Positions 10,879 through 19,712 of a stretch of DNA of 64,000 bases are shown here, in pieces. A program made the position numbers and the translations under genes. The notes beneath the pieces are model-generated. The model was not told the origin of the DNA. It was given only the letters and a program-made list of their open reading frames with translations, and searched no databases. This stretch comes from Mycobacterium basiliense (GTDB taxonomy: Bacteria; Actinomycetota; Actinomycetes; Mycobacteriales; Mycobacteriaceae). Location of the stretch: positions 1,860,001 to 1,924,000 of the forward strand of contig NZ_LR130759.1 of the NCBI RefSeq assembly GCF_900292015.1, read 5' to 3'. The stretch's first letter is position 1, and each line of letters starts with the position of its first letter.

Positions 10879-12105
10879 TCAGGTGGGCTCCTTGATCGGT
10901 TCTGAATGAACCGGCTCTGCAGCGGCGTGCTGGGCGCGTGACGTCACGCCGGTGAGTTTGAGCAGCGGCGCTGTCATCGACGTCGTCACCAGAGCCATCA
11001 CCACCATGAGCGAGTAGAGCGGCTGGTCGATTACCTGCAGTTCGAGGCCGACGGTGAGGATGACGATCTCGGTGAGGCCCCGGGCGTTCATCAACGCGGC
11101 CAACGCAGACGAGTCGCGTTTGGTCATCCGCATCATGCGGGCGCCCAGATACGTTCCCAACAGCTTGCCGGCCACCGCCACCGCGATGATCGCTGCGAGT
11201 TCGGCCAGACCCCATCCGCCGATCGCATCGAGATCGACCCGCATCCCGGACACCACGAAGAACGCCGGTAGAAACAAGACGCTGACAGCCCGAACGCCGT
11301 TCATGTCGACCGGACGTGTACGCGGAAATGCGACGCCGAACAGAAAGGCGCCAAAAATGTAGTGCAGACCAATCCACTCGGTCATCGCACCGCAGGCCAG
11401 GGACCCGGCTACCGCCGCCAGCAGTGACCCGCCCGCTCTGTCGGTGGGCAAACGCATCAACAACGGGCGTACCAAGAACCGAAGGCCGGCGATGAGCGGC
11501 ACCAGGAGAAGCAAACGCCACTGATCATCGATTCGGGCCTGCACGATTCCGATCACAATCGCCAGAACGCACCAGGCGACAAGGTCGTCAATGGCCGAAC
11601 AAGCAAGACCCAATTGGCCGAGCTTGCCTTTCAGCATCCCGTTGTCATGCAGGATGCGCGCCAAGACCGGAAACGCCGTCACCGAGATCGCGGCGCCGAG
11701 GAATAGGACAAACCCGATCTCGCTGACGGTTTCATGGCGGGCCAGCAGCACGACTGCGAGTGCGCACCCCAGCAGAAACGGCAGACTGTAGGCGAACAGC
11801 GACACGGTGAGCACAAGGCGGCGGCCGTTGTTCAACAGGCCGCGGTCGAGTTCTAGCCCGGCGCCAAACATGAAGACGACGACACCGATCGCAGCAAAAA
11901 CCTGCAAATATGGGCGCACCTCGGCGGGAAAGATCACGTCGGACACCGCTCCGTCAAGAACTGTGGGACCCGCCAAAATGCCGACCGTGATCTCGCCGAC
12001 GACTGCTGGTTGACCGCAGCGTTCGGCGACCCGACCAAACAGCCTTGCCAGAACTACGATCAATGCCAAATCGGCCATCAGTACAGCAACTTGGTGGTTT
12101 GACAT
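10879..12105 (-). CDS. CPA2-family cation/proton antiporter
   Basis: A 408-aa integral membrane protein of the CPA2 (Kef/NapA-like) family, with about 12 hydrophobic helices and no C-terminal RCK/TrkA domain. Diagnostic segments are GEITVGILAGPTVL near residue 35, ISVTAFPVLARIL, the ion-site CSAIDDLVAW and the late MNARGLTEIVIL. It probably exchanges Na+ or K+ for H+. The open frame extends to 12480, but the ATG at 12105 has GGGAG directly upstream and begins a natural first helix. The MPT63-like gene is divergent, 433 bp away. Confidence 0.8.
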   Translation of the reverse strand: MSNHQVAVLMADLALIVVLARLFGRVAERCGQPAVVGEITVGILAGPTVLDGAVSDVIFPAEVRPYLQVFAAIGVVVFMFGAGLELDRGLLNNGRRLVLTVSLFAYSLPFLLGCALAVVLLARHETVSEIGFVLFLGAAISVTAFPVLARILHDNGMLKGKLGQLGLACSAIDDLVAWCVLAIVIGIVQARIDDQWRLLLLVPLIAGLRFLVRPLLMRLPTDRAGGSLLAAVAGSLACGAMTEWIGLHYIFGAFLFGVAFPRTRPVDMNGVRAVSVLFLPAFFVVSGMRVDLDAIGGWGLAELAAIIAVAVAGKLLGTYLGARMMRMTKRDSSALAALMNARGLTEIVILTVGLELQVIDQPLYSLMVVMALVTTSMTAPLLKLTGVTSRAQHAAAEPVHSEPIKEPT

Positions 12106-12538
12106 CGTCTCCCTTGTCGACAGAGCTGCCGCATTGTAGACCACGCCCCTGGAGGCCAGCTCGGCAGCGAAGCAGTTCGAAGTCCGCCGACCTACGACAG
12201 CCCTGATCACCACCCGGCCGCATGCAGGCGGCATCGGGGTGGTTGGTCTGTGCCGGCTGCGGTTTCGCCGACCTGCGTGTGATTCACCACCAGCCCTGCG
12301 GCCAGTGCGCGGATTGGCATTGTCACATCGTCGGTGGGGATGCGACGCCGCCTGCCGGGGCAGTGCGAATGATACTGCGGCAGCAAATGAAGGCGGATAG
12401 TTCGTGCAGGTTGCGCACATGAGTCGGGCAATTCGGGATGCGGCGTGGTTTGAGCTAGCCGTCGTCGGGCAATTCGACAACGAGCGGTTAGCTCAAGGCA
12501 TAAACCGCATTGAACGACACGGAAGAGAGGGGATAAAC
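12106..12538. promoter_or_regulatory. Divergent intergenic region, antiporter / MPT63-like
   Basis: A 433-bp gap. Short open frames here have no recognisable content. The region should hold the antiporter promoter and that of the secreted antigen. A GAGAGGGG at 12524-12531 is the ribosome-binding site for the GTG start at 12539. Confidence 0.4.
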
Positions 12539-13027
12539 GTGAAGTTCACGAAGACCACTGTGAAGACGGCCATTGGTGCCGCGGGAATAGCGGCGGTGAG
12601 CGTTTTCGGCGCAGCGACGGCGTTTGCCGCACCGCCGACAATCCAGAGTTTCGGCACCAGCGAACGACTGGTGGATGGGCCGATGATTACCTCGTACACG
12701 GTGGGTAATCTGCAGCCCGCAAACGTCAATATCCCGGGTTACGTCCCGCAAGGCGAGCTTTATTCGGCGGAGATCACGGCTAGGTCAGTAACTGGAACCG
12801 TGACGCCCTTGGTATCCAGCTTCAACGCCCGGGCGGCCAACGGTGAGACCTACGGTGTAGTCAACGAAGTTCCCGTTCCCGGCGGCCTCAACCCGGCGCC
12901 AATCGCGCAGGGCGACAGCCAAAGCGGGACGCTGTACTTCGATGTGACCGGTCCGCCGCCAAACGGCGTGGTCTACAACGACGGCGTGCAAGACGTTTTG
13001 ATTTGGACCAGCAACATCGAGTCATAG
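12539..13027 (+). CDS. MPT63-family (DUF1942) secreted immunoglobulin-like protein
   Basis: A 162-aa secreted protein related to MPT63 (Rv1926c). A signal peptide with a Lys-rich start (KFTKTTVKTAIG) ends at AFA-APPTI near residue 30. The mature part has the family signatures NIPGYVPQGELY, TPLVSSFNARAANGETY, a run GTLYFDVTGPPPNGVV and the end DVLIW. MPT63 is a beta-sandwich of unknown function and a secreted antigen. The GTG at 12539 was chosen because the signal peptide begins there and GAGAGGGG precedes it. A strong hairpin follows the gene. Confidence 0.85.
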   Translation: MKFTKTTVKTAIGAAGIAAVSVFGAATAFAAPPTIQSFGTSERLVDGPMITSYTVGNLQPANVNIPGYVPQGELYSAEITARSVTGTVTPLVSSFNARAANGETYGVVNEVPVPGGLNPAPIAQGDSQSGTLYFDVTGPPPNGVVYNDGVQDVLIWTSNIES

Positions 13028-13058
13028 GCCCGTCGGCAGTCGCCATGCCAATGGTGCC

Positions 13059-13096
13059 GAGCCTCCCCGCGTCCTACCTACGACGCGGGGAGGCTC
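13059..13096 (+). terminator. Perfect 15-bp hairpin after the MPT63-like gene
   Basis: GAGCCTCCCCGCGTC pairs perfectly with GACGCGGGGAGGCTC around an 8-nt loop, 31 bp after the stop of the MPT63-like gene. There is no T-run. It is a clear candidate for a tail-less mycobacterial terminator and separates this gene from the acyltransferase downstream. Confidence 0.75.
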
Positions 13097-13164
13097 GCAT
13101 CTGTGGGTCCCTGGGGACCAGACCCGTCTGCGTTGAGCATGGCTCGATCGGGTACTCCGCTCCT

Positions 13165-14100
13165 ATGAGTGCAAGCGATGCCAGGCCGGAGGAGCTACGC
13201 GAACAGGCCGAGCGCTATGCCGACGAGGCCCAAGCGAAAATGGCGGACGAGCGCGAAAAGCGGGTTGACGGGATCGGCGGTTGGGTGGCCAGCCGAGCCG
13301 GCGAGTGGGATCTGCATAGTCAGGACGAAAACACACTGCACCGGCACAAATTCTTCTGGAACCTGCTCGTCGATTACTGGTTCCGGATGGAGATAGACGG
13401 CTGGGAAAACATTCCCGAACCCCCGACGCTTCTGATCGGTATTCACTCCGGTGCCCCCTTCGTCTGGGACGCCTGGACGGTGGGTCTGCAATGGTGGCGG
13501 CGGTTTGGACCCGAGCGGCCGTTGCACGGCACGGCCCACGATGTGCTTATGGCGATTCCGGGTATCGGGCGGTATTTCCGGTCGATGGGGGTGCTTCCCG
13601 CCGCCCCGGATGCGATCGCTACGGCCTTGGCGAAGGGGCGTGACGTGGCGTTGTGGCCCGGTGGCGAGGTGGACTCGTTGCGGCCCTGGACCGAACGCGA
13701 TCGCGCCAACCTGGCCGGGCGGAAGGGTTTTGTCAGGACGGCGATCCGAGCCGGGGTGCCGATCGTGCCGATCGCGACGGTGGGAGGCGCCGACGCCATG
13801 CCGGTGCTGATCCGCGGTGACCGGCTGGCGCGGCTGTTACAACTGGACCGGTTGGCCAGGCTCAAGGTGTTCCCCTTGGCCATTTCGCTGCCCTGGGGTG
13901 TCGCTCCCGCCGCCATTCCGCAGCTACCGCTGCCCGCCAAGATCAGAACGCGTTTCATGCCCGCGATCGACGTCGATCACGATCCCGCCCGCGCCGACGA
14001 CGACGCCTACGTCAACGCCAAGTACCAGCAGGTCGAGGACACCATTCAACGGGGCATGGACGCGTTGACGCGCAAGCGCGCCCTACCGCTGTTCGGGTGA
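13165..14100 (+). CDS. PlsC-superfamily acyltransferase
   Basis: A 311-aa protein with the glycerolipid acyltransferase layout. An N-terminal charged coiled region (residues 5-35) precedes the acyltransferase domain. Instead of the classical H-x4-D, box I reads IGIHSGAPFVWDAW, as in DGAT2-like/hemolysin-type mycobacterial members. Box III is VALWPGGEVDSLRPW and a later block is GVPIVPIATVGGAD. It probably acylates a phospholipid or glycolipid precursor at the membrane; the substrate is unknown. The ATG at 13165 lies beyond the terminator and is preferred to upstream frame extension. Confidence 0.75.
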   Translation: MSASDARPEELREQAERYADEAQAKMADEREKRVDGIGGWVASRAGEWDLHSQDENTLHRHKFFWNLLVDYWFRMEIDGWENIPEPPTLLIGIHSGAPFVWDAWTVGLQWWRRFGPERPLHGTAHDVLMAIPGIGRYFRSMGVLPAAPDAIATALAKGRDVALWPGGEVDSLRPWTERDRANLAGRKGFVRTAIRAGVPIVPIATVGGADAMPVLIRGDRLARLLQLDRLARLKVFPLAISLPWGVAPAAIPQLPLPAKIRTRFMPAIDVDHDPARADDDAYVNAKYQQVEDTIQRGMDALTRKRALPLFG

Positions 14101-14127
14101 CTATTGAGCGTGACTCTATTGAGCAGA

Positions 14128-14856
14128 CTATTGAGCAATGGTCTCGCCGGCGCCCGTCGATAAGACCTTTCTGGGCGGCTCGCTGACAATCCACCGCGGC
14201 TGCGGGGGTGTCATGGCCATGTAACCCACACCGCGGACGGTATCGACGGTTGATCCGTACTGGGCTCCCAGCTTGGCCCGGAGCCGGCGCACGTGTACGT
14301 CGACCGTGCGCACGCGACTGTTGGAGTCATAACCCCACACCTCGTGCATCAGCCGGGTGCGGGAGAATGCTCGCCCGGCGTACTGGACGAGGAAAAAGAG
14401 CAGTTTGAATTCGGTCAGCGTCAGCCCCAGGTCCTGGCCGCCCAGCTTCGCCGTGTAATTGGCGGGATTTAGAGCGAGATCGCCGAATTCAAGGGTGCCC
14501 TCGAGGGCGGCGCGTCGACGCGTGATCGCTAGCCGCAATCGTGCCTGTAGCTCGGCCGGGCCCGCCGCGGCAAGCAAGACATCGTCAAAGTGCCAATCAA
14601 TGTCAACCTCGACGACGTCGGCGGGAGCTACCACGGCAACCACCGCGAGGGCCGGTGCGGTGGCAGTCAGCCTTCGGCATGCTCGGCGCGCGGCGGCCAG
14701 GTCGGTGCGGGCGTCGATCACTGCGACATCGGCTGAGCGCAGGCTTTCGGGGCCGTAGGCATCCAGCGGCGCGCGGTGCACCGCCTGCGCGAACGAATCC
14801 AACTGAGGTAGCGCAGTTTCGAAGTCGGCTTCGTTGCTCAACAGCAGTACTTCCAA
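14128..14856 (-). CDS. OmpR/PhoB-family response regulator-like protein (Rv2884-like)
   Basis: About 242 aa, with an N-terminal receiver-like domain (about 1-105) and a C-terminal winged helix (about 125-225; LTLTEFKLLFFLVQ, YDSNSRVRTVDVHVRRLRAK, TVRGVGYM). The receiver lacks the expected acidic pair and phospho-Asp context (VAVIDARTDLAAARRAC), as in GlnR-like orphan regulators, so it may not be phosphorylated. It matches Rv2884 in position. The start is a probable TTG at 14856 after GGAGAGG, because LEVLLLSNEADFE fits the usual family start; upstream TTG at 14907 is possible. The coding 3' end overlaps a small triple repeat (CTATTGAGC at 14101, 14116 and 14128). Confidence 0.75.
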   Translation of the reverse strand: MEVLLLSNEADFETALPQLDSFAQAVHRAPLDAYGPESLRSADVAVIDARTDLAAARRACRRLTATAPALAVVAVVAPADVVEVDIDWHFDDVLLAAAGPAELQARLRLAITRRRAALEGTLEFGDLALNPANYTAKLGGQDLGLTLTEFKLLFFLVQYAGRAFSRTRLMHEVWGYDSNSRVRTVDVHVRRLRAKLGAQYGSTVDTVRGVGYMAMTPPQPRWIVSEPPRKVLSTGAGETIAQ

Positions 14857-15400
14857 CAGGCCTCTCCAACCCCTCGCGAGGGCCCAACCACCCCCTACCA
14901 GCGCCAACTATGCCGCCCGTCAGAAACCGCTGGGGAAATGGCTGGATACCCGGTTGGCGGCAAATTTATGCCAACCAGCTGTCTTTGGTTTGCGATCGTG
15001 TCTGCAATCGGTGGGCCCGGTCCGTGTCCGGACCGGGCCCACCTTTCCATCAAGTTCAGCAAGCTGCCGTTGACCCTGATGCTGCGACCGCACCGGCCGC
15101 ATTCCCGTGGCGCGGGTCGCCCAAACATCGTCATACGGGATTGGTTCGGTTGCTACGGGCGCGGTCGCAGTGCTGGGGAACCCAGGCCTATCCGGACGCG
15201 ACGTCATCTCGCAATCAGAGCCGCGGCTTGGCGTACCGGTGCGCGACCGAGGGCGGTCCGTCGCGGGAAAGTGTGCGCGTTTGCGGCTGAGCTGGACGGG
15301 AGGCGTCCACCCCCGGCTACCTCTCGGCCGTGCGATGAGGCAGGATGTGAGATGCCGTCCCGGGTGGTTGCCGGGATGGCACTCTCATGCGAGGAGTCAT
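14857..15400. promoter_or_regulatory. Divergent intergenic region upstream of pyrH with a strong hairpin
   Basis: A 544-bp region between the leftward regulator gene and rightward pyrH. At 15011-15042 there is a perfect 14-bp stem (GTGGGCCCGGTCCG / CGGACCGGGCCCAC) with a 4-nt loop. No protein-coding gene is required to explain a terminator here, so the hairpin may be a pyrH leader element, an end of a small RNA, or an insulating structure. GAGGAG at 15390-15395 is the pyrH ribosome-binding site. Confidence 0.5.
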
Positions 15401-16222
15401 ATGACGGAGTCCGATGTCGCCGGCGCGGCGACTCCGAAGCCGGAGTCGACAAGCACCAACGGCGTAGCGGCATCTCCAGGTTCGGGTTCTGCGGCGGGTC
15501 CCGGGTCGAGCCCGACATCGAAGTACAAGCGGGTACTGCTCAAGCTTGGTGGTGAGATGTTCGGCGGCGGTCAGGTCGGGTTGGATCCCGACGTCGTGGC
15601 CCAGGTTGCGCGTCAGATCGCCGAGGTGGTTCGCGGCGGGGTCCAGGTGGCCGTCGTTATCGGCGGTGGCAACTTCTTCCGCGGTGCACAACTTCAGCAG
15701 CGCGGCATGGAGCGCACCCGATCGGACTACATGGGAATGCTGGGCACCGTGATGAACAGTCTTGCGCTGCAAGACTTTCTCGAACAGGAAGGCATCGTTA
15801 CCCGCGTCCAGACCGCGATCACCATGGGGCAGGTCGCCGAGCCCTATCTCCCGCTGCGTGCGGTCCGTCACCTGGAGAAGGGGCGAGTGGTTATATTCGG
15901 CGCCGGTATGGGGTTGCCGTACTTCTCCACGGACACAACGGCAGCGCAGCGTGCGCTCGAGATCGGCGCGGACGTGGTGTTGATGGCCAAGGCCGTCGAT
16001 GGAGTGTTCGCCGAGGACCCACGCGAGAATCCGCACGCCGAATTGCTCACCGTGATCAGCCATCGAGAGGTCATTGACAGGGGGCTGCGGGTTGCCGACG
16101 CCACCGCTTTCAGTCTGTGTATGGACAATGGCATGCCGATTCTGGTCTTCAACCTGCTGACCAATGGCAATATCGCCCGTGCGGTCGCTGGTGAGAAGAT
16201 CGGAACGCTGGTCACCACCTAA
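15401..16222 (+). CDS. pyrH: Uridylate kinase
   Basis: A 273-aa bacterial UMP kinase (amino-acid kinase fold) that makes UDP from UMP and ATP. The core begins at [14 protein letters not shown] near residue 43; [15 protein letters not shown] is the nucleotide/UMP loop and [20 protein letters not shown] the conserved central segment. About 40 N-terminal residues are a Ser/Pro/Gly-rich extension, usual in mycobacteria. The ATG at 15401 follows GAGGAG. pyrH-frr-cdsA-rlmN is the same order as Rv2883c-Rv2880c. Confidence 0.95.
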   Translation: MTESDVAGAATPKPESTSTNGVAASPGSGSAAGPGSSPTSKYKRVLLKLGGEMFGGGQVGLDPDVVAQVARQIAEVVRGGVQVAVVIGGGNFFRGAQLQQRGMERTRSDYMGMLGTVMNSLALQDFLEQEGIVTRVQTAITMGQVAEPYLPLRAVRHLEKGRVVIFGAGMGLPYFSTDTTAAQRALEIGADVVLMAKAVDGVFAEDPRENPHAELLTVISHREVIDRGLRVADATAFSLCMDNGMPILVFNLLTNGNIARAVAGEKIGTLVTT

Positions 16223-16287
16223 GGGGAAGACGCGATGATCCACGCTTGCGACGACGCAGGGCGCAGCGATGAGCAGGAGCGGCGCAA

Positions 16288-16845
16288 ATGATCGATGAGG
16301 CTCTCCTCGATGCCGAGGAAAAAATGGAGAAGGCCGTCGCGGTGGCCCGTGATGATTTGGCAACGATCCGGACCGGCCGCGCCAACCCGGGAATGTTTTC
16401 CCGGGTGGTGATTGACTACTACGGCACCAATACCCCGATCACTCAGTTGGCCAGCATCAATGTGCCCGAGGCTCGGCTGGTCGTGATCAAGCCGTACGAA
16501 GCCAATCAGCTGCACGCCATCGAGACCGCGATTCGCAACTCCGACCTGGGGGTGAACCCCACCAACGATGGCACCGTTATTCGGGTGGCCGTACCGCAGC
16601 TGACCGAGGAACGTCGACGCGAGCTGGTCAAGCAGGCCAAGCACAAGGGAGAGGAAGCCCGGGTCTCGGTGCGTAACATCCGTCGCAAAGCGATGGAAGA
16701 ACTGCACCGCATCCGCAAGGACGGTGAAGCCGGCGAGGACGACGTTGTGCGTGCGGAGAAGGACCTCGACAAGACCACCCATCAGTATGTCGCCCAGATC
16801 GACGAGCTGGTCAAACACAAAGAAGGCGAGCTGCTGGAGGTCTAG
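16288..16845 (+). CDS. frr: Ribosome recycling factor
   Basis: A 185-aa RRF, full family length, which splits the post-termination ribosome with EF-G. Conserved parts are the start [36 protein letters not shown], and the long helices with [20 protein letters not shown] and [16 protein letters not shown]. It lies 65 bp after pyrH; the ATG at 16288 follows AGGAGCGGCG. Confidence 0.97.
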   Translation: MIDEALLDAEEKMEKAVAVARDDLATIRTGRANPGMFSRVVIDYYGTNTPITQLASINVPEARLVVIKPYEANQLHAIETAIRNSDLGVNPTNDGTVIRVAVPQLTEERRRELVKQAKHKGEEARVSVRNIRRKAMEELHRIRKDGEAGEDDVVRAEKDLDKTTHQYVAQIDELVKHKEGELLEV

Positions 16846-16877
16846 CGACCGCTCAGTAGCCAAGGCTGTTTAGTTCT

Positions 16878-17795
16878 GTGACAACCACCGATGCTGGCGC
16901 CGGAACCCCGGCCGACGAGCCAGTGCACGGGTCCAAGAAGACATCGCGGGCCGGACGCGATCTGCCCGCGGCAATCGCGGTTGGGCTGAGCATTGGTTTG
17001 TCCCTGGTGGCGATCCTGCAGCTCTATCCGCGTGGCTGGGTGGGAGTCTGCGCGTTGGCGATGGTAATTGCCAGCCACGAGGTGGTGCGGCGACTGCGCG
17101 AGGCCGGGTATTTGATTCCGGTCGTCCCCTTGCTGGTGGGTGGGCAGGTCACCATCTGGCTGACGTGGCCATATGGTGCGGTCGGCGCGTTGGCGGGCTT
17201 CGGTGCCATGGTGGTGGTGTGCATGATCTGGCGCCTATTCATGCGCGACGGCCGGTCGGACAACGTCCCCGGAGCCAGCGCCCAGGGTGCGTCACCGCCG
17301 GGAAACTATTTGCGCGACGTATCGGCCACCGTTTTTCTGGCCACCTGGGTGGTGTTGTTCGGCTCGTTTGCCGCGATGCTGGTCTACCCGAAGAACGGAG
17401 CGGGCTGGGTCTATTGCATGATGATCGCGGTCATCGCTTCCGACGTCGGCGGCTACGCGGTGGGCGTGCTGTTCGGCAAACATCCGATGGTTCCCGCGAT
17501 CAGTCCGAAGAAATCCTGGGAGGGATTCGCTGGCTCGTTGCTGTGCGGGATGATCGCGACAACGATCACCGGGACCTTCCTGGCCGGCAAAGCGCCCTGG
17601 GTCGGTGCCCTGCTGGGGGTGCTGTTCGTACTGACCACCACACTGGGCGACTTGGTGGAATCGCAGGTGAAGCGCGACCTCAGCATCAAGGACATGGGGC
17701 GCCTGCTGCCCGGCCACGGTGGTCTCATGGATCGGTTGGACGGTGTGCTTCCGTCCGCGGTGGCGGCCTGGATAGTGCTGACGCTGCTGCCTTAG
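16878..17795 (+). CDS. cdsA: Phosphatidate cytidylyltransferase
   Basis: A 305-aa membrane enzyme that makes CDP-diacylglycerol from phosphatidic acid and CTP. Seven to eight hydrophobic helices follow a polar N-terminus of about 30 residues. The family signature near the C-terminus is present ([18 protein letters not shown] followed by MDRLDG), as is [16 protein letters not shown] start at 16878, 32 bp after frr. Corresponds to Rv2881c. Confidence 0.93.
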   Translation: MTTTDAGAGTPADEPVHGSKKTSRAGRDLPAAIAVGLSIGLSLVAILQLYPRGWVGVCALAMVIASHEVVRRLREAGYLIPVVPLLVGGQVTIWLTWPYGAVGALAGFGAMVVVCMIWRLFMRDGRSDNVPGASAQGASPPGNYLRDVSATVFLATWVVLFGSFAAMLVYPKNGAGWVYCMMIAVIASDVGGYAVGVLFGKHPMVPAISPKKSWEGFAGSLLCGMIATTITGTFLAGKAPWVGALLGVLFVLTTTLGDLVESQVKRDLSIKDMGRLLPGHGGLMDRLDGVLPSAVAAWIVLTLLP

Positions 17796-17827
17796 GCAGA
17801 CCTGGCACGCGCGATACTGGACAGATC

Positions 17828-18922
17828 ATGGTCCAAGAATTGGTTTTCGAGGCTCCCCGCCGCGGCCAGCCGCCGCGCCACCTGGCCGATCTAGACGCTG
17901 CCGGGCGCGCATCGGCGGTGGCCGAACTGGGCCTGCCGGCTTTTCGAGCCAAGCAGCTTGCACATCAGTACTACGGCCGGCTGATCGCCGATCCGCGTCA
18001 GATGACCGACCTTCCGGCCGTTGTTCGTGACCAGATCGCTGAAACGATGTTCCCGAAGCTGCTGACCGCGGCGCGGGAAGTCACCTGCGACGCCGGCCAG
18101 ACCCGGAAGACGCTGTGGCGGGCCATCGATGGAGCCACCGTTGAGTCGGTGCTGATGCGCTACCCGCAGCGCAATACGGTCTGTATCTCGTCGCAGGCCG
18201 GCTGTGGCATGGCGTGCCCTTTTTGCGCCACCGGCCAGGGTGGCTTGACCCGCAATCTTTCGACCGCAGAGATCGTCGAACAGGTGCGTGCCGGTGCGGC
18301 GGCGCTGCGAGATGACTTCGGCGACCGGCTGTCCAACGTGGTTTTCATGGGGATGGGGGAGCCGCTGGCCAATTTCGCGCGGGTGCTGGCCGCGGTCCGG
18401 CGCATCACCGAACCGCCGCCATCTGGTTTTGGTATCTCGGCCCGCTCGGTGACGGTGTCGACGGTCGGTCTGGCCCCGGCGATCCGCAAGCTGGCGGACG
18501 AACACCTCGGCGTGACGCTGGCGTTGTCGTTGCACGCGCCCGACGACGAACTGCGTGACACGCTGGTACCGGTCAACAATCGGTGGAAAATCGGTGAGGC
18601 GCTTGATGCCGCTCGCTATTACGCCGACGTGACCGGTCGGCGGGTATCGGTGGAGTACGCGTTGATCCGTGACGTCAATGACCAACCCTGGCGGGCCGAC
18701 CTGCTGGGCAGGCGGCTGCATCGAGCGCTTGGTCGGCTGGTCCATGTGAACCTCATCCCGCTTAACCCGACCCCGGGCAGCGACTGGGATGCCAGCCCTA
18801 AGCCAGTGGAACGCCAGTTTGTCAAACGAATTCGTGCACAAGGGGTTTCGTGCACTGTCCGAGACACCCGCGGCCGCGAGATCAGCGCCGCCTGCGGACA
18901 GCTGGCCGCCGGAGGCGGGTAG
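17828..18922 (+). CDS. rlmN: 23S rRNA / tRNA adenine-C2 methyltransferase RlmN
   Basis: A 364-aa radical-SAM enzyme that methylates C2 of A2503 in 23S rRNA and A37 in some tRNAs. The [4Fe-4S]-SAM motif C-x3-C-x2-C is C126, C130, C133 ([11 protein letters not shown]). The methyl-carrying cysteine is expected at C342 ([11 protein letters not shown]). GGMGEPL-type sequence ([11 protein letters not shown]) is conserved. The last ten codons and the stop are the first unit of a 58-bp tandem repeat that continues downstream, so the natural 3' end has been duplicated. ATG at 17828 chosen over an out-of-place upstream extension through cdsA. Corresponds to Rv2880c. Confidence 0.92.
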   Translation: MVQELVFEAPRRGQPPRHLADLDAAGRASAVAELGLPAFRAKQLAHQYYGRLIADPRQMTDLPAVVRDQIAETMFPKLLTAAREVTCDAGQTRKTLWRAIDGATVESVLMRYPQRNTVCISSQAGCGMACPFCATGQGGLTRNLSTAEIVEQVRAGAAALRDDFGDRLSNVVFMGMGEPLANFARVLAAVRRITEPPPSGFGISARSVTVSTVGLAPAIRKLADEHLGVTLALSLHAPDDELRDTLVPVNNRWKIGEALDAARYYADVTGRRVSVEYALIRDVNDQPWRADLLGRRLHRALGRLVHVNLIPLNPTPGSDWDASPKPVERQFVKRIRAQGVSCTVRDTRGREISAACGQLAAGGG

Positions 18923-19131
18923 CTGGAGCGCGGGCGAGTGGGGTGGTGCCTGCGGACAGCTGGCCGCCGGAGGCGGGTAGCTGGAGCGCGGGCGAGTGGG
19001 GTGGTGCCTGCGGACAGCTGGCCGCCGGAGGCGGGTAGCTGGAGCGCGGGCGAGTGGGGTGGTGCCTGCGGACAGCTGGCCGCCGGAGGCGGGTAGCTGG
19101 AGCGCGGGCGAGTGGGACGAGTGGGATGGTG
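18891..19131 (+). repeat. 58-bp minisatellite (about four units) across the rlmN stop
   Basis: Units begin at 18891, 18949, 19007 and 19065, exactly 58 bp apart, each starting CCTGCGGACAGCTGGCCGCC. The first three are identical; the fourth carries a 10-bp duplication (CGAGTGGGA) near its end. The first unit encodes the last residues of RlmN plus its TAG. Because 58 is not a multiple of three and each unit contains the stop, expansion cannot lengthen the protein. The array fills the space up to mpt53. Confidence 0.95.
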
Positions 19132-19187
19132 AACCACCACGGCGCCTATTTCGTCATCATGGCAAACACGAGTGGATGAGGTGTGCC

Positions 19188-19709
19188 ATGAGTTTTCGTC
19201 TGATGTCCCCGATCGCGGCGCTTTCCGCGTTGACGGTGGCCAGCGTCGCCGCGGTCCTTCTGATGTTCGGTGTGGCCCCCACGCCACGCGCCGTAGCCGC
19301 CGATGAGCGTCTCAATTTCGCCGCGACCACCCTCAGCGGTGCTCCCTTCGACGGGGCCAGCCTGCAGGGTAAGCCGGCGGTGTTGTGGTTCTGGACGCCA
19401 TGGTGCCCGTTCTGTAACGCCGAGGCGCCTGGCCTCAGTCAGGTGGCGGCGGCAAATCCGGGGGTCACTTTCGTCGGCGTCGCTGCGCATTCGGATGTGG
19501 GCGCCATGCAGGGTTTCGTGTCCAAGTACGGCTTGAACTTCACCAATCTCAATGATGCTGATGGTGCGATATGGGCCCGCTATAACGTGCCCTGGCAGCC
19601 GGCGTGGGTGTTCTACCGTGCCGACGGTTCGTCGACGTTCGTCAACAACCCCACCGCAGCCATGTCCCAGCAAGAGCTGTCCGGTCGGGTCGCGGCCCTG
19701 TCGTCCTAG
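19188..19709 (+). CDS. mpt53: Secreted thioredoxin-fold disulfide oxidoreductase MPT53
   Basis: A 173-aa exported DsbE-like protein, same length as MPT53 (Rv2878c). A signal peptide (to about residue 36, AVAADERLNF) is followed by a thioredoxin-like domain with the active site WTPWCPFCNAEAPG (C-P-F-C) and the cis-Pro segment VPWQPAWVFYR. Known MPT53 oxidises protein thiols outside the cytoplasm. The ATG at 19188 follows GAGG; an ATG at 19176 is possible. The CcdA-like partner starts 3 bp after its stop, which suggests coupled expression. Confidence 0.9.
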   Translation: MSFRLMSPIAALSALTVASVAAVLLMFGVAPTPRAVAADERLNFAATTLSGAPFDGASLQGKPAVLWFWTPWCPFCNAEAPGLSQVAAANPGVTFVGVAAHSDVGAMQGFVSKYGLNFTNLNDADGAIWARYNVPWQPAWVFYRADGSSTFVNNPTAAMSQQELSGRVAALSS

Positions 19710-19712
19710 CCG

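Noticed and set aside
18891..19131. Possible CRISPR array at the 58-bp repeats
   Set aside because: The units are contiguous and identical with no unique spacers, and no cas gene is near; it is a tandem repeat.
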